DNA of 5,670 nucleotides from a bacterium CG2_30_54_10 (GTDB lineage: Bacteria; Muiribacteriota; Ozemobacteria; Ozemobacterales; Ozemobacteraceae), in contig MNYA01000071.1 of assembly GCA_001872985.1 (NCBI GenBank), forward strand, positions 1 through 5,670, written 5' to 3'. A model generated the notes under the pieces. It had not been told where the DNA came from. It was given only the letters and a program-made list of their open reading frames with translations, and made no database searches. Positions 1 through 5,585 of this stretch are shown piece by piece; position 1 is the first letter of the stretch; the number at the start of each line of letters is the position of its first letter. The position numbers and the translations under genes are program-made.

Positions 1-654
1 TTCGTTTCAGAGTCCACGATCGAAGCGGCCCGATCGAGATTGCCGGGGATGGGCTCCCTTAACGCTCAGACCCAGGCCCAGGCCCAGGAGGTGGTCATCC
101 TGTTTGCCGGCCTTCCCGATTTCAAGAAACTGGCAAAGGATACCGAGCCGATCCGGCTCGTAGAAAACCTCAACTTGTATCTTCGGGCAATGAGCGCCAT
201 CATCCACCATCAAGGTGGGGAAATCGACAAGTTCATCGGCGACAAGATACTGGCCGTATTCAGGCCCAAGTCGGGCTCCACCCTCGCTACGGCAGTTGGG
301 CCGGCACTGACTGCCGCCAAGTCCATGGCCCGCGGAATGAAGAAAAGCGTCGACCCTTTGCCGAGATCCATCGGAATCGGCATTACCGCCGGAACCGTCC
401 TCTCTGGAATTCTGGGCACCGATCGGGTCCGTCTCGAACACACCGTCATCGGCGACACCGTCAACCTCGCATCCCGACTCGCCGACCTGGCATGCCGAAG
501 TCAGCCTGGCGGGATACTAGTCGGAGACGAGATCGTCGCGATGTCGGCAGACTCATTTGCAGACGGGAAACCCACCGAATTCACCCGCATCGACGTCTCC
601 GTCGTCAAAGGCAAAACCCGCAATGTAAACATCTTCCAACTGCAGAATTCCTGA
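1..654 (+). CDS. Class III adenylate/guanylate cyclase catalytic domain, 5' partial
   Basis: The frame is open from base 1, so the N-terminus (probably a sensor or transmembrane part) lies outside the window. TTG at 40 and ATG at 49 lack a convincing ribosome binding site. A Gln/Ala linker made of a 6-base repeat (about 70-90) precedes the catalytic domain, which runs from about 91 to the stop. Visible class III features are DKFIGD, with substrate-type Lys at 229-231 and metal Asp at 241-243; HTVIGDTVN, with Thr at 442-444, the ATP-type pairing in bacterial cyclases; and the transition-state Asn (463-465) and Arg (475-477) in VNLASR. The first metal-binding Asp, expected in an FADIxGF-like strand, reads FAGLPDF, so Gly (109-111) occupies its place. 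Family membership is secure. cAMP synthesis is probable by family but doubtful because of this change; a regulatory or pseudo-cyclase role is possible. Confidence 0.88.
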   Translation, partial: FVSESTIEAARSRLPGMGSLNAQTQAQAQEVVILFAGLPDFKKLAKDTEPIRLVENLNLYLRAMSAIIHHQGGEIDKFIGDKILAVFRPKSGSTLATAVGPALTAAKSMARGMKKSVDPLPRSIGIGITAGTVLSGILGTDRVRLEHTVIGDTVNLASRLADLACRSQPGGILVGDEIVAMSADSFADGKPTEFTRIDVSVVKGKTRNVNIFQLQNS

Positions 655-699
655 TCTTGAGGGAAAACGGGTAGTGAGGCTTCTGACTGATGGAAACTT

Positions 700-775
700 G
701 CCATTGCGGGCACAGCGAAGCAATACTCCCTATCCAGATTGCTTCCTCGCGGGCGCTCCTCCATTCGCAATGACA
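700..775. repeat. REP-like dispersed palindromic repeat
   Basis: Two inverted arms are visible. CATTGCG (702-708) pairs with CGCAATG (766-772), and GAAGCAAT (717-724) pairs with ATTGCTTC (738-745), leaving a 13-base loop. The form (CATTGCG...GAAGCAAT, then ATTGCTTC...CGCAATGAC) matches a widespread family of bacterial intergenic palindromes known to me from many genomes. When mis-annotated as protein, these give peptides of the type HCEERSDEAI; the reverse strand here reads HCEWRSAREEAI. The right arm is longer than the left, so this copy has diverged. It lies 45 bases after the cyclase stop and could also help end that transcript. Copy number in the genome cannot be judged from this window. 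Confidence 0.7.
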
Positions 776-950
776 CGGCTGCATCAGCAATTAGCAGTTA
801 CTCCCCCTTCTGAGAAGCTGCGAAAAAATGCCAAGCCCTATTCCGGATAAGTATTGCTGAAGCTGGCTCCAATCCACAGGCGGGCCAGAAATTCTGAAAT
901 TTTTTTCCATTGACTAAAATGGCTAATTTAGATAAGAAGGGAGGTTCAAC

Positions 951-1007
951 ATGAATCGAAGGGTTGTCTCCAGTAAGTGTGATCCGTTTTTCGTATCACC
1001 TCAATAA
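951..1007 (+). CDS. Possible 18-residue ORF with strong ribosome binding site (leader peptide or decayed gene start)
   Basis: GGGAGG (940-945) lies five bases before ATG 951 and is as good a ribosome binding site as those of the real genes here. A TTGACT hexamer at 910-915 could be a -35 box, but the -10 region is weak. The product is MNRRVVSSKCDPFFVSPQ, with no family signature that I recognise. No terminator/antiterminator pair follows, which argues against an attenuator leader. The ORF may be the surviving start of a gene destroyed by the repeat and GIY-YIG sequence downstream, or chance. Confidence 0.2.
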   Translation: MNRRVVSSKCDPFFVSPQ

Positions 1008-1132
1008 TTCGGGGGAAGGTATGAGTTTAGCGGTCTGAAGTCAAAAAGCCTCAAACGCAGATCGGATCAACGTTACGCCCACTTCTCGATGATTGGCATG
1101 TAAATTTTCCAAAGTGTCTGTTTGAGCGAGGG

Positions 1133-1259
1133 TTCGAGGTATTTACTTCAGCAGGCTAAACACTTACAAGAAATCAAGAAATGGCGTCGAGAGAAGAAGA
1201 ACAACCTGGTTGCCGCCGTCAACCCCGAATGGAAGGATCTGAGTAATGAGCGGGTTTAG
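1133..1259 (+). pseudogene. GIY-YIG nuclease-family C-terminal remnant
   Basis: The frame ending in TAG 1257-1259 encodes EIKKWRREKK, then NPEWKDLS. This is the characteristic C-terminus of small single-domain GIY-YIG (UvrC N-terminal-like, YhbQ-type) nucleases, which usually end RExQIKxWRRxKK...NPxWxDL. The preceding part of the family pattern, YEVF plus an A-L-x-R stretch, is recognisable in the next frame as FEVFTSAG (1133-1156), stop TAA at 1157-1159, then TLTR (1160-1171). So there is a stop and a frameshift, with two residues of the usual REKQIK segment missing near 1170. The catalytic N-terminal GIY...YIG half is not detectable upstream. It is therefore a dead gene fragment; no function is expected. 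Confidence 0.72.
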
Positions 1260-1286
1260 ATCTCTCCCTTCGGTCGAGATGACAAC
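1259..1286. repeat. Dispersed repeat half-site with UUCG-type hairpin
   Basis: The sequence starts at the last base of the GIY-YIG remnant stop codon. Its reverse strand reads GTCATCTCGACCGAAGGGAG followed by AGATC, which closely resembles a widespread bacterial intergenic repeat (GTCATTTCGACCGAAGGGAG type). ATCTC (1260-1264) pairs with GAGAT (1276-1280) around a CTTCGG apex. No inverted partner copy was found nearby, so this is a solitary arm. Small GIY-YIG genes ending directly in such repeats occur in many genomes, in my recollection, which supports both calls. Confidence 0.55.
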
Positions 1287-1383
1287 TAATCGTTGCTGAT
1301 GGCGGCCAATTCAGGGGATCTACATTTTTCCGCATGACCTTTTTTTGGGGAATGCACCCGGACGATGCGGCTGACCCTTCCAA

Positions 1384-1425
1384 GTTTCTCGCCCTCGCCC
1401 CCGCCGGGTCGGAAGATCGAGAAAC
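1384..1425. repeat. Inverted repeat upstream of the 1510 gene
   Basis: GTTTCTCG (1384-1391) is the exact reverse complement of CGAGAAAC (1418-1425), with a GC-rich 26-base interval. No T-run follows on the + strand, so it is a poor intrinsic terminator. It lies about 70 bases upstream of the ribosome binding site of the next gene and could be an operator, an mRNA structure or chance. Confidence 0.3.
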
Positions 1426-1509
1426 ACCGGGGGAATTATTGGTTTTGAATTGCCTTTTCTGATACACTGAATTTTGAAACCTTAATTCAACTCCATGGAG
1501 GAAAAATAA

Positions 1510-1902
1510 ATGTTCCTGCCCTTCGGCGAGATCAAGGACAACACACTGACCGTGTCCTTCAGTTCGGCTGATTTCTCGATCGCGACCGTCCTCACCGCCA
1601 TCAAGGAGCGTTGCGATATGTTCGGCGAAATGAAGGTGCAGTTTCTCGGCGCCAGCACCGATGTTCCCAACACTCCATCGCCTGTATTCCGGCCTGTAGC
1701 CATCAAGGCTTATTTCGAGTTCAACGGGTCAGGCGACCCGCGCCTCCCGCTTGAAAGGATCTACGCGCACCTATGGGAAGCCGTGGCCCTGACGTTCCCG
1801 GGCGAAGCCGTTTGGGCTGCCGCAAAGGGTGATTTCGCGAAGTTCATCACCTCTCAGGCCGATCTCATTAGAGCCCGCATCGAGAGCAACAAAGCCGATT
1901 AG
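1510..1902 (+). CDS. Conserved-looking hypothetical protein, 130 aa
   Basis: I do not recognise the family. The start is well supported: GGAGG at 1497-1501 lies eight bases before ATG 1510. The protein has no signal peptide, membrane segment or Cys residue pattern and should be cytosolic. Strand-like stretches (NTLTVSFSS, MKVQFLG, FRPVAIKAYFEF) alternate with helix-like ones (IATVLTAIKERCDMF, LERIYAHLWEAV, the C-terminal FITSQADLIRARIES), suggesting a small alpha/beta fold. Codon use looks like a real gene, with GC-rich third positions. It stands about 300 bases upstream of the membrane protein/radical SAM operon on the same strand. That gap and its repeats make cotranscription uncertain, so no link to that system can be claimed. 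Confidence 0.75.
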   Translation: MFLPFGEIKDNTLTVSFSSADFSIATVLTAIKERCDMFGEMKVQFLGASTDVPNTPSPVFRPVAIKAYFEFNGSGDPRLPLERIYAHLWEAVALTFPGEAVWAAAKGDFAKFITSQADLIRARIESNKAD

Positions 1903-1910
1903 TCGCGGGG

Positions 1911-2000
1911 CGCCACCCTCCGCGCCGCGCCGCACCGGCACAGCGCCAATGTCTTGTGGAAGCCCCAGGTGGCGGGGCACTGGAAGCCCGGGGGGTGGCG
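1911..2000. repeat. GC-rich inverted and direct repeat element
   Basis: CGCCACCC (1911-1918) is the exact reverse complement of GGGTGGCG (1993-2000). Inside are two copies of a roughly 18-20-base direct repeat beginning TGGAAGCCC (1957 and 1981) and ending GGTGGCG, plus a GCCCC/GGGGC hairpin (1962-1966 with 1974-1978). A third partial TGGAAG lies at 2052. The sequence starts eight bases after the stop of the 1510 gene. It may be a terminator-like structure or a degraded dispersed repeat; there is no T-run. ORFs crossing it on either strand are low-complexity products of its base composition. Confidence 0.35.
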
Positions 2001-2184
2001 TAGTTCGCTGAGCAGTTCGTTTTATCAGCTCGATTTCTTGAGAGAGACCACTGGAAGTCCGCACCCCTACCCACTCGCGCACGCAGAAAAGGTGGTGAAA
2101 AGCCCTCCTTTTCGAGCAGAAGCCCCGAAATATTGAGTTGATGCCCTTCAGTCCCTACGACGAAGCGCAGGAAAAAACCGGATC

Positions 2185-2191
2185 AGGGAGG
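2185..2191 (+). promoter_or_regulatory. Ribosome binding site of the membrane protein gene
   Basis: AGGGAGG ends five bases (all T) before ATG 2197. It is a near-perfect Shine-Dalgarno and fixes the start of the 607-residue protein, whose signal peptide follows in the right place. It is much stronger than the site before the downstream radical SAM gene, consistent with the first gene carrying translation initiation for the pair. Confidence 0.8.
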
Positions 2192-2196
2192 TTTTT

Positions 2197-4020
2197 ATGC
2201 AACCGAATCCCAATTTGCCTCAGACCTCGAGTGGGAGACGTTTCTGGTTCACAGTTCGGGCAGTCCTGACGATATGGTTCATTGTAATTGCTTGCGGAGC
2301 CGCCCGGGCAGGCCCCGTGCTGGATTTTCAATGGATCGAGACGGACCTCACTCTGACCGAAAACGGGCATGGGATCATCGTAACGAAGATCCGTGTCGCG
2401 ATCAAGTCGGGTGGAATGGGAGGGTTCGACTACATGGGCGTCGCCGGAGAACCGGTTCTTGCCGAGGACAAGTGCTTGGTACTTTTGCCGGATAAAAGCA
2501 GTCGTGCAGTGAAGGTCGTAAGGCAGGGTTCCCAATGGGCCGTCGATGTCGTCGGCCCGCGGCTGGAGTCAGGGCAAAGCGTAACGTGGATATTGACATA
2601 TACTGTAAATCTGCTGGCCTCCGGCCATCTGGGAATCACGCGAGACGAGAAAACCAAGGCCGACCAGGTTTTTCTGAACTGGGCGGACCCCGCCTGGGAT
2701 GAGCCTCTCGAACACCGCACCGTTTTTCTGCACCTTCCGGTGGTTGTTCAGGGAAGCACGGTTGATGTCGAAAAGTGGAGAAAAACGATCTTGACCGAGA
2801 CTTTCATGAACTCCGCTTTCAAGATTGATTACCGTGGACAACGTGGAGACGACGGCAAGTTTTGGCTGACCCAGGTTCTTCACAAGGAAGGAATCTCTCC
2901 AAACGAGTCGGTTCGCCTTCAGGAATACTTCCCGCGAGCTTCAATTCCAGGGTTCACCTTCAAGGCGGAAGCAACCCCGGCCCCCGGGTCGCAGGGAAGC
3001 ACGAAGCCTGCGCAGTGGCATTCCACTCCCGGATCGCAAAGGAAAAAGAAGGGCGCGTCCGAACGTTCCGTTCCCGGCGTTTCCGCACCCGTGGACGGTA
3101 AGCAGTTCGGAAATGCGAAGTTCTTCCTTGGAGCGGCTATGTGCGGTTTTATGGGACTTACCTTGTTGATGCTTCATTACAAGCGTCGTCGAACATTACG
3201 TGAAGTGGCGAATCTTCCGGACCTATCCTGGGAAGGCGAGAGTTGGGAGCCACCCCGTATCCAGGTGGCCAGTTTTCGGAAAAACGGAAAGGTTGCCGAG
3301 CTGTCGGTTCTGGAAGCCATGATGCTTCTCGATTTCCCCGTCACAAAAATGCTTGCTTGCATCATTTCGAGCCTCGAGCAAAACGGAGTTCTTAAGATCA
3401 CCTCGACCCAGCCGATCCGAGTGAATTTCTCAGTCGATCGACCAACGAGCGCCGACCCATACGAGGAACTGTTGATCCAATCGATTGAAGGAGACGGAGC
3501 AATCTCTTCCGAAACGGCGAAGGGAATTTTCTATAAACTGGTAGATCAGCTTCAAACCAAGATGTGGGACTGCGATGTCGAGGCGACGAAAAACTTCTAT
3601 CGCTCCGAGTTCGAGAAAGCAATCAAGGAGCCTGAATCTGCCATTCAGGATGATTCCGGCTGTCCGACCTACCGGCGGCGATATTACAGGCAATCGTATA
3701 TCACTTGCTGGTTTCACGATCATCACGATACGCGGAATTCATCCCCGACGAGTTTGGTTGGGGCCGAAGCGCCTGCCCCATTACCCTTCAACAACCGGGT
3801 TGCCGAACTCGAATCGGGAATGGGCCGGATCGCCGGCGTAGAAAACACTTTGAGCCTTGGAGAGCTTGTTAAATCCGATGCTTGCCACGCGGCCTGTTAT
3901 GTCCATACCGCCTGCCATGACGCCTGTCACAGCGCTTGTCATAGCGCCTGTCACAGCGCCTGCCATAGCGCATGCCACAGCGCATGCCACAGCGCATGCG
4001 TCTCCGGGCGGGGAAGATGA
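2197..4020 (+). CDS. Single-pass membrane protein with C-terminal Cys-His-Ser-Ala repeat tail; candidate radical SAM substrate
   Basis: Residues 1-38 look like a signal peptide (basic RR, hydrophobic AVLTIWFIVIACG, cleavage after ARA). Residues 39 to about 257 form an exported beta-rich domain, followed by a Pro/Ser/Lys linker (about 258-308). A transmembrane helix (309-326) is followed by KRRR, which places the rest in the cytoplasm. Residues about 369-402 look like a winged helix (SVLEAMMLLDF...LEQNGVLKI), followed by a helical region. This layout resembles DUF2207/TIGR04222-type membrane proteins, whose C-termini are often low-complexity; the match is by architecture only. Residues 489-511 form an Arg/Tyr/His/Cys-rich patch. 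Residues 563-601 hold 10 Cys: CHAA, CYVHTA, CHDA, six CHSA units and a final Cys, then VSGRGR. The stop overlaps the radical SAM start. I infer that the tail is that enzyme's substrate; a metal-binding array, modified or not, is the main alternative. Confidence 0.85.
   Translation: MQPNPNLPQTSSGRRFWFTVRAVLTIWFIVIACGAARAGPVLDFQWIETDLTLTENGHGIIVTKIRVAIKSGGMGGFDYMGVAGEPVLAEDKCLVLLPDKSSRAVKVVRQGSQWAVDVVGPRLESGQSVTWILTYTVNLLASGHLGITRDEKTKADQVFLNWADPAWDEPLEHRTVFLHLPVVVQGSTVDVEKWRKTILTETFMNSAFKIDYRGQRGDDGKFWLTQVLHKEGISPNESVRLQEYFPRASIPGFTFKAEATPAPGSQGSTKPAQWHSTPGSQRKKKGASERSVPGVSAPVDGKQFGNAKFFLGAAMCGFMGLTLLMLHYKRRRTLREVANLPDLSWEGESWEPPRIQVASFRKNGKVAELSVLEAMMLLDFPVTKMLACIISSLEQNGVLKITSTQPIRVNFSVDRPTSADPYEELLIQSIEGDGAISSETAKGIFYKLVDQLQTKMWDCDVEATKNFYRSEFEKAIKEPESAIQDDSGCPTYRRRYYRQSYITCWFHDHHDTRNSSPTSLVGAEAPAPLPFNNRVAELESGMGRIAGVENTLSLGELVKSDACHAACYVHTACHDACHSACHSACHSACHSACHSACHSACVSGRGR
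3925..3999 (+). repeat. 12-base in-frame tandem repeat encoding CHSA
   Basis: Six 12-base units of the form TGY CAY AGC GCN (3925-3996) are followed by a final TGC. The units differ only at synonymous third positions (TGT/TGC, CAC/CAT, GCT/GCC/GCA); the last two are identical at the DNA level. One further unit upstream (CHDA, 3913-3924) and a CHAA unit (3883-3894) are diverged relatives. The pattern fits expansion by slippage, followed by purifying selection on the encoded Cys and His. Confidence 0.92.
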
Positions 4021-5390
4021 ACCCCGTTCCACCCGAAACCGAGTTCCCACTGCATTGGGTCGATGGTTTCGTCGTCGAAATCAAACCCCATATCTTTCTG
4101 CGCGAAGCGGACGATCTGCTCATCCTCCTTCCAAACCAATCGTACAAACTGAATAAACCTGGTAGGGTTTTACTTTCCTCGATGCTTCAGGGCCGGACTC
4201 TTTCAGAAGCGCTGGGCGGGCGGGAGCCTCCCCCGAATGTCCGCCGGGATCTTTTCCACTTCTTCACCGGGCTTGCCGCCATGGTCAAGGGTTGCCTCGG
4301 GGAGGGCCGCGGCCGTCCCGAGGTTGAGACGGTAACGTATCATCGGCCCTATCACTCGCTGCCAATTCTTTCCGAAGTTGCGCTGACCTACCGATGCAAC
4401 CTCGCGTGCAGATTCTGCTACGCCGGTCAATATCGTGACGGGAAGGCTTCGCCGCAGCCCTCACGCTCTAACGGTGGCGGTGGTCTCTCTCAAGGAATGG
4501 GCTCCCCCGACGACATGAGCACCGACCAGGTCAAGCGCGTTCTTCGCGTCATTCGTAACGATGCCCAGGTTCCGTCAGTCAGCTTCACCGGCGGGGAGCC
4601 GACCCTTCGCGAAGATCTGGCCGAGCTGGTTGCGGAGGCGGCGGCTCTGGGCCTTCGCGTAAACCTTATCAGCAACGGCCAAAGAATGACCCCGGAACTA
4701 GCCGAGCGGCTTTCCGCAGCGGGGCTTAGTTCAGCCCAAATCAGCCTTGAAGGCCCGGACAGTGAGACCCATGAGAAGCTGACCGGAGTCGAAGGTTCGT
4801 TCGAGGCGACGCTTCGAGCGGTGCGAGCCCTTCAGGGCGCGAAGATTCCCGTTCACACGAACACCACCTTGACCGGGGTGAACGTTGACGCCGCTGTTCG
4901 CATGCCCGGATTTGCCAAAGATCTGGGTATCGACCGGTTTTCCATGAATATGGTAATTCCGGCGCCCTGGCTTCGTGAACAGCAAGCCGAGCTTCTGCTT
5001 TCGTATCGGGAAATCGGCCCCCGAATTCTGGAAGTCAGGAAACAAGCCCGAGCCGCGGGAATCCGCTTCATGTGGTATTCCCCGACTCCCTACTGCCTTT
5101 TCAACCCGATTGCTCACAATCTTGGAAACAAGGGCTGCGCGGCCTGCGACGGACTTCTGAGCGTCGACCCGCACGGGTGCATCATTCCCTGCTCCAGCTA
5201 TTTCGAGCCACAGGGGTCGCTTCTTGAAACCCCGTTTGCTGAAGTCTGGGCGAACGCATCTGCTCGGGAAATCCGCGAGAAGAAATGCGCTCCGCAAGAG
5301 TGTCGTGGATGCGCTGATTTCGAGTTATGTGAAGGTGCTTGTCCGCTCTACTGGCAGACGATGGGTTGCGGGGAATTGGCTCAGCCGTGA
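4017..5390 (+). CDS. Radical SAM/SPASM peptide-modifying enzyme with N-terminal PqqD-like recognition domain
   Basis: The chosen ATG overlaps the upstream TGA (ATGA), giving 457 residues; the in-frame ATG at 3972 lies inside the neighbour's repeat tail and would add only a frame-shadow peptide. Residues about 10-95 resemble PqqD/RRE domains (LLPNQSYKLN, then GRVLLSSMLQGRTLSEAL), which bind RiPP precursors. The radical SAM core follows: CNLACRFC with Cys127, 131 and 134 for the SAM-bound 4Fe-4S cluster, and GGEPT at 192-196. The SPASM domain is complete: C377-x9-G387-x4-C392, then C429-x2-C432-x5-C438-x3-C442 and C451, expected to hold two auxiliary Fe-S clusters. Such enzymes install thioether, C-C or other crosslinks, or epimerise residues, in peptides. 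The adjacent CHSA tail is the obvious substrate candidate. A Gly/Ser/Pro-rich loop (about residues 140-166) after the CxxxCxxC motif is unusual. Product chemistry is not predictable. Cytosolic. Confidence 0.92.
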   Translation: MNPVPPETEFPLHWVDGFVVEIKPHIFLREADDLLILLPNQSYKLNKPGRVLLSSMLQGRTLSEALGGREPPPNVRRDLFHFFTGLAAMVKGCLGEGRGRPEVETVTYHRPYHSLPILSEVALTYRCNLACRFCYAGQYRDGKASPQPSRSNGGGGLSQGMGSPDDMSTDQVKRVLRVIRNDAQVPSVSFTGGEPTLREDLAELVAEAAALGLRVNLISNGQRMTPELAERLSAAGLSSAQISLEGPDSETHEKLTGVEGSFEATLRAVRALQGAKIPVHTNTTLTGVNVDAAVRMPGFAKDLGIDRFSMNMVIPAPWLREQQAELLLSYREIGPRILEVRKQARAAGIRFMWYSPTPYCLFNPIAHNLGNKGCAACDGLLSVDPHGCIIPCSSYFEPQGSLLETPFAEVWANASAREIREKKCAPQECRGCADFELCEGACPLYWQTMGCGELAQP

Positions 5391-5544
5391 TTACCAAAGA
5401 ATGCTAAATCACCTCAAGTAATTAAAGAAAGCCACGGAGGCCCCAGAGAGGGAAATTTGTTTTCACCGCTCACGCCGATCCTGCCGCTCGCGCCGTTGTT
5501 ACCACCGCTCATTCTGCCGGCAGCACGGTCGTCGCCGACGCCTT

Positions 5545-5585
5545 CCTAGTCGCCCTAGTCGCCCTAGTCGCCCTAGTCGCCTTAG
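5545..5585. repeat. 9-base tandem repeat, four exact copies
   Basis: CCTAGTCGC occurs four times without change (5545-5580), followed by a partial diverged unit (CTTAG). In one frame this encodes repeating Leu-Val-Ala inside an ORF open from 5426 to TAA 5600-5602, but that frame has no ATG or GTG start and no ribosome binding site, so I do not call a gene. The preceding sequence (5391-5544) holds only an AT-rich stretch after the radical SAM stop and a GC-rich stretch with a CTGCCGGCAG palindrome (5514-5523). Confidence 0.85.

Larger units (their letters stand above)
655..1509. other. Long intergenic region of gene remnants and dispersed repeats
   Basis: No intact gene of recognisable function was found in these 855 bases. 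In order they hold a REP-like palindrome (700-775), unassigned sequence with stops in all + frames (776-909), a TTGACT -35-like box at 910-915 without a good -10, a short ORF with a strong ribosome binding site (951-1007), unassigned sequence (1008-1132), the tail of a broken GIY-YIG nuclease gene (1133-1259), a dispersed-repeat half-site (1259-1286), and an inverted repeat (1384-1425). The last part is AT-richer and probably contains the promoter of the 1510 gene, but I cannot choose convincing -35/-10 boxes. The mixture looks like an accumulation site for small mobile or repeat sequence. Confidence 0.6.

Noticed and set aside
7..464. Reverse-strand ORFs opposite the cyclase
   Set aside because: Shadows of the cyclase frame, which carries the conserved catalytic motifs.
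1219..1467. 82-residue reverse-strand ORF
   Set aside because: Its CHLDRRERS segment is the mistranslation of the dispersed repeat and it also overlaps the GIY-YIG remnant; no start signal.
3883..3999. CHSA tail as a classical zinc finger or a c-type cytochrome haem-binding repeat
   Set aside because: Haem-binding needs CxxCH, whereas here the order is CHxxC with Cys every four residues; there is no zinc-finger spacing with a fold between Cys and His pairs. Metal binding in general is not excluded.
3972..4016. Longer start for the radical SAM enzyme at ATG 3972
   Set aside because: The added residues are a shadow of the neighbour's repeat in another frame, and the PqqD-like domain begins only after ATG 4017.
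4731..5297. 188-residue reverse-strand ORF
   Set aside because: It lies wholly within the radical SAM/SPASM coding region, whose motifs are unmistakable on the + strand; no family signal on the reverse strand.
5545..5580. CRISPR-like array
   Set aside because: The 9-base units are directly adjacent with no spacers.
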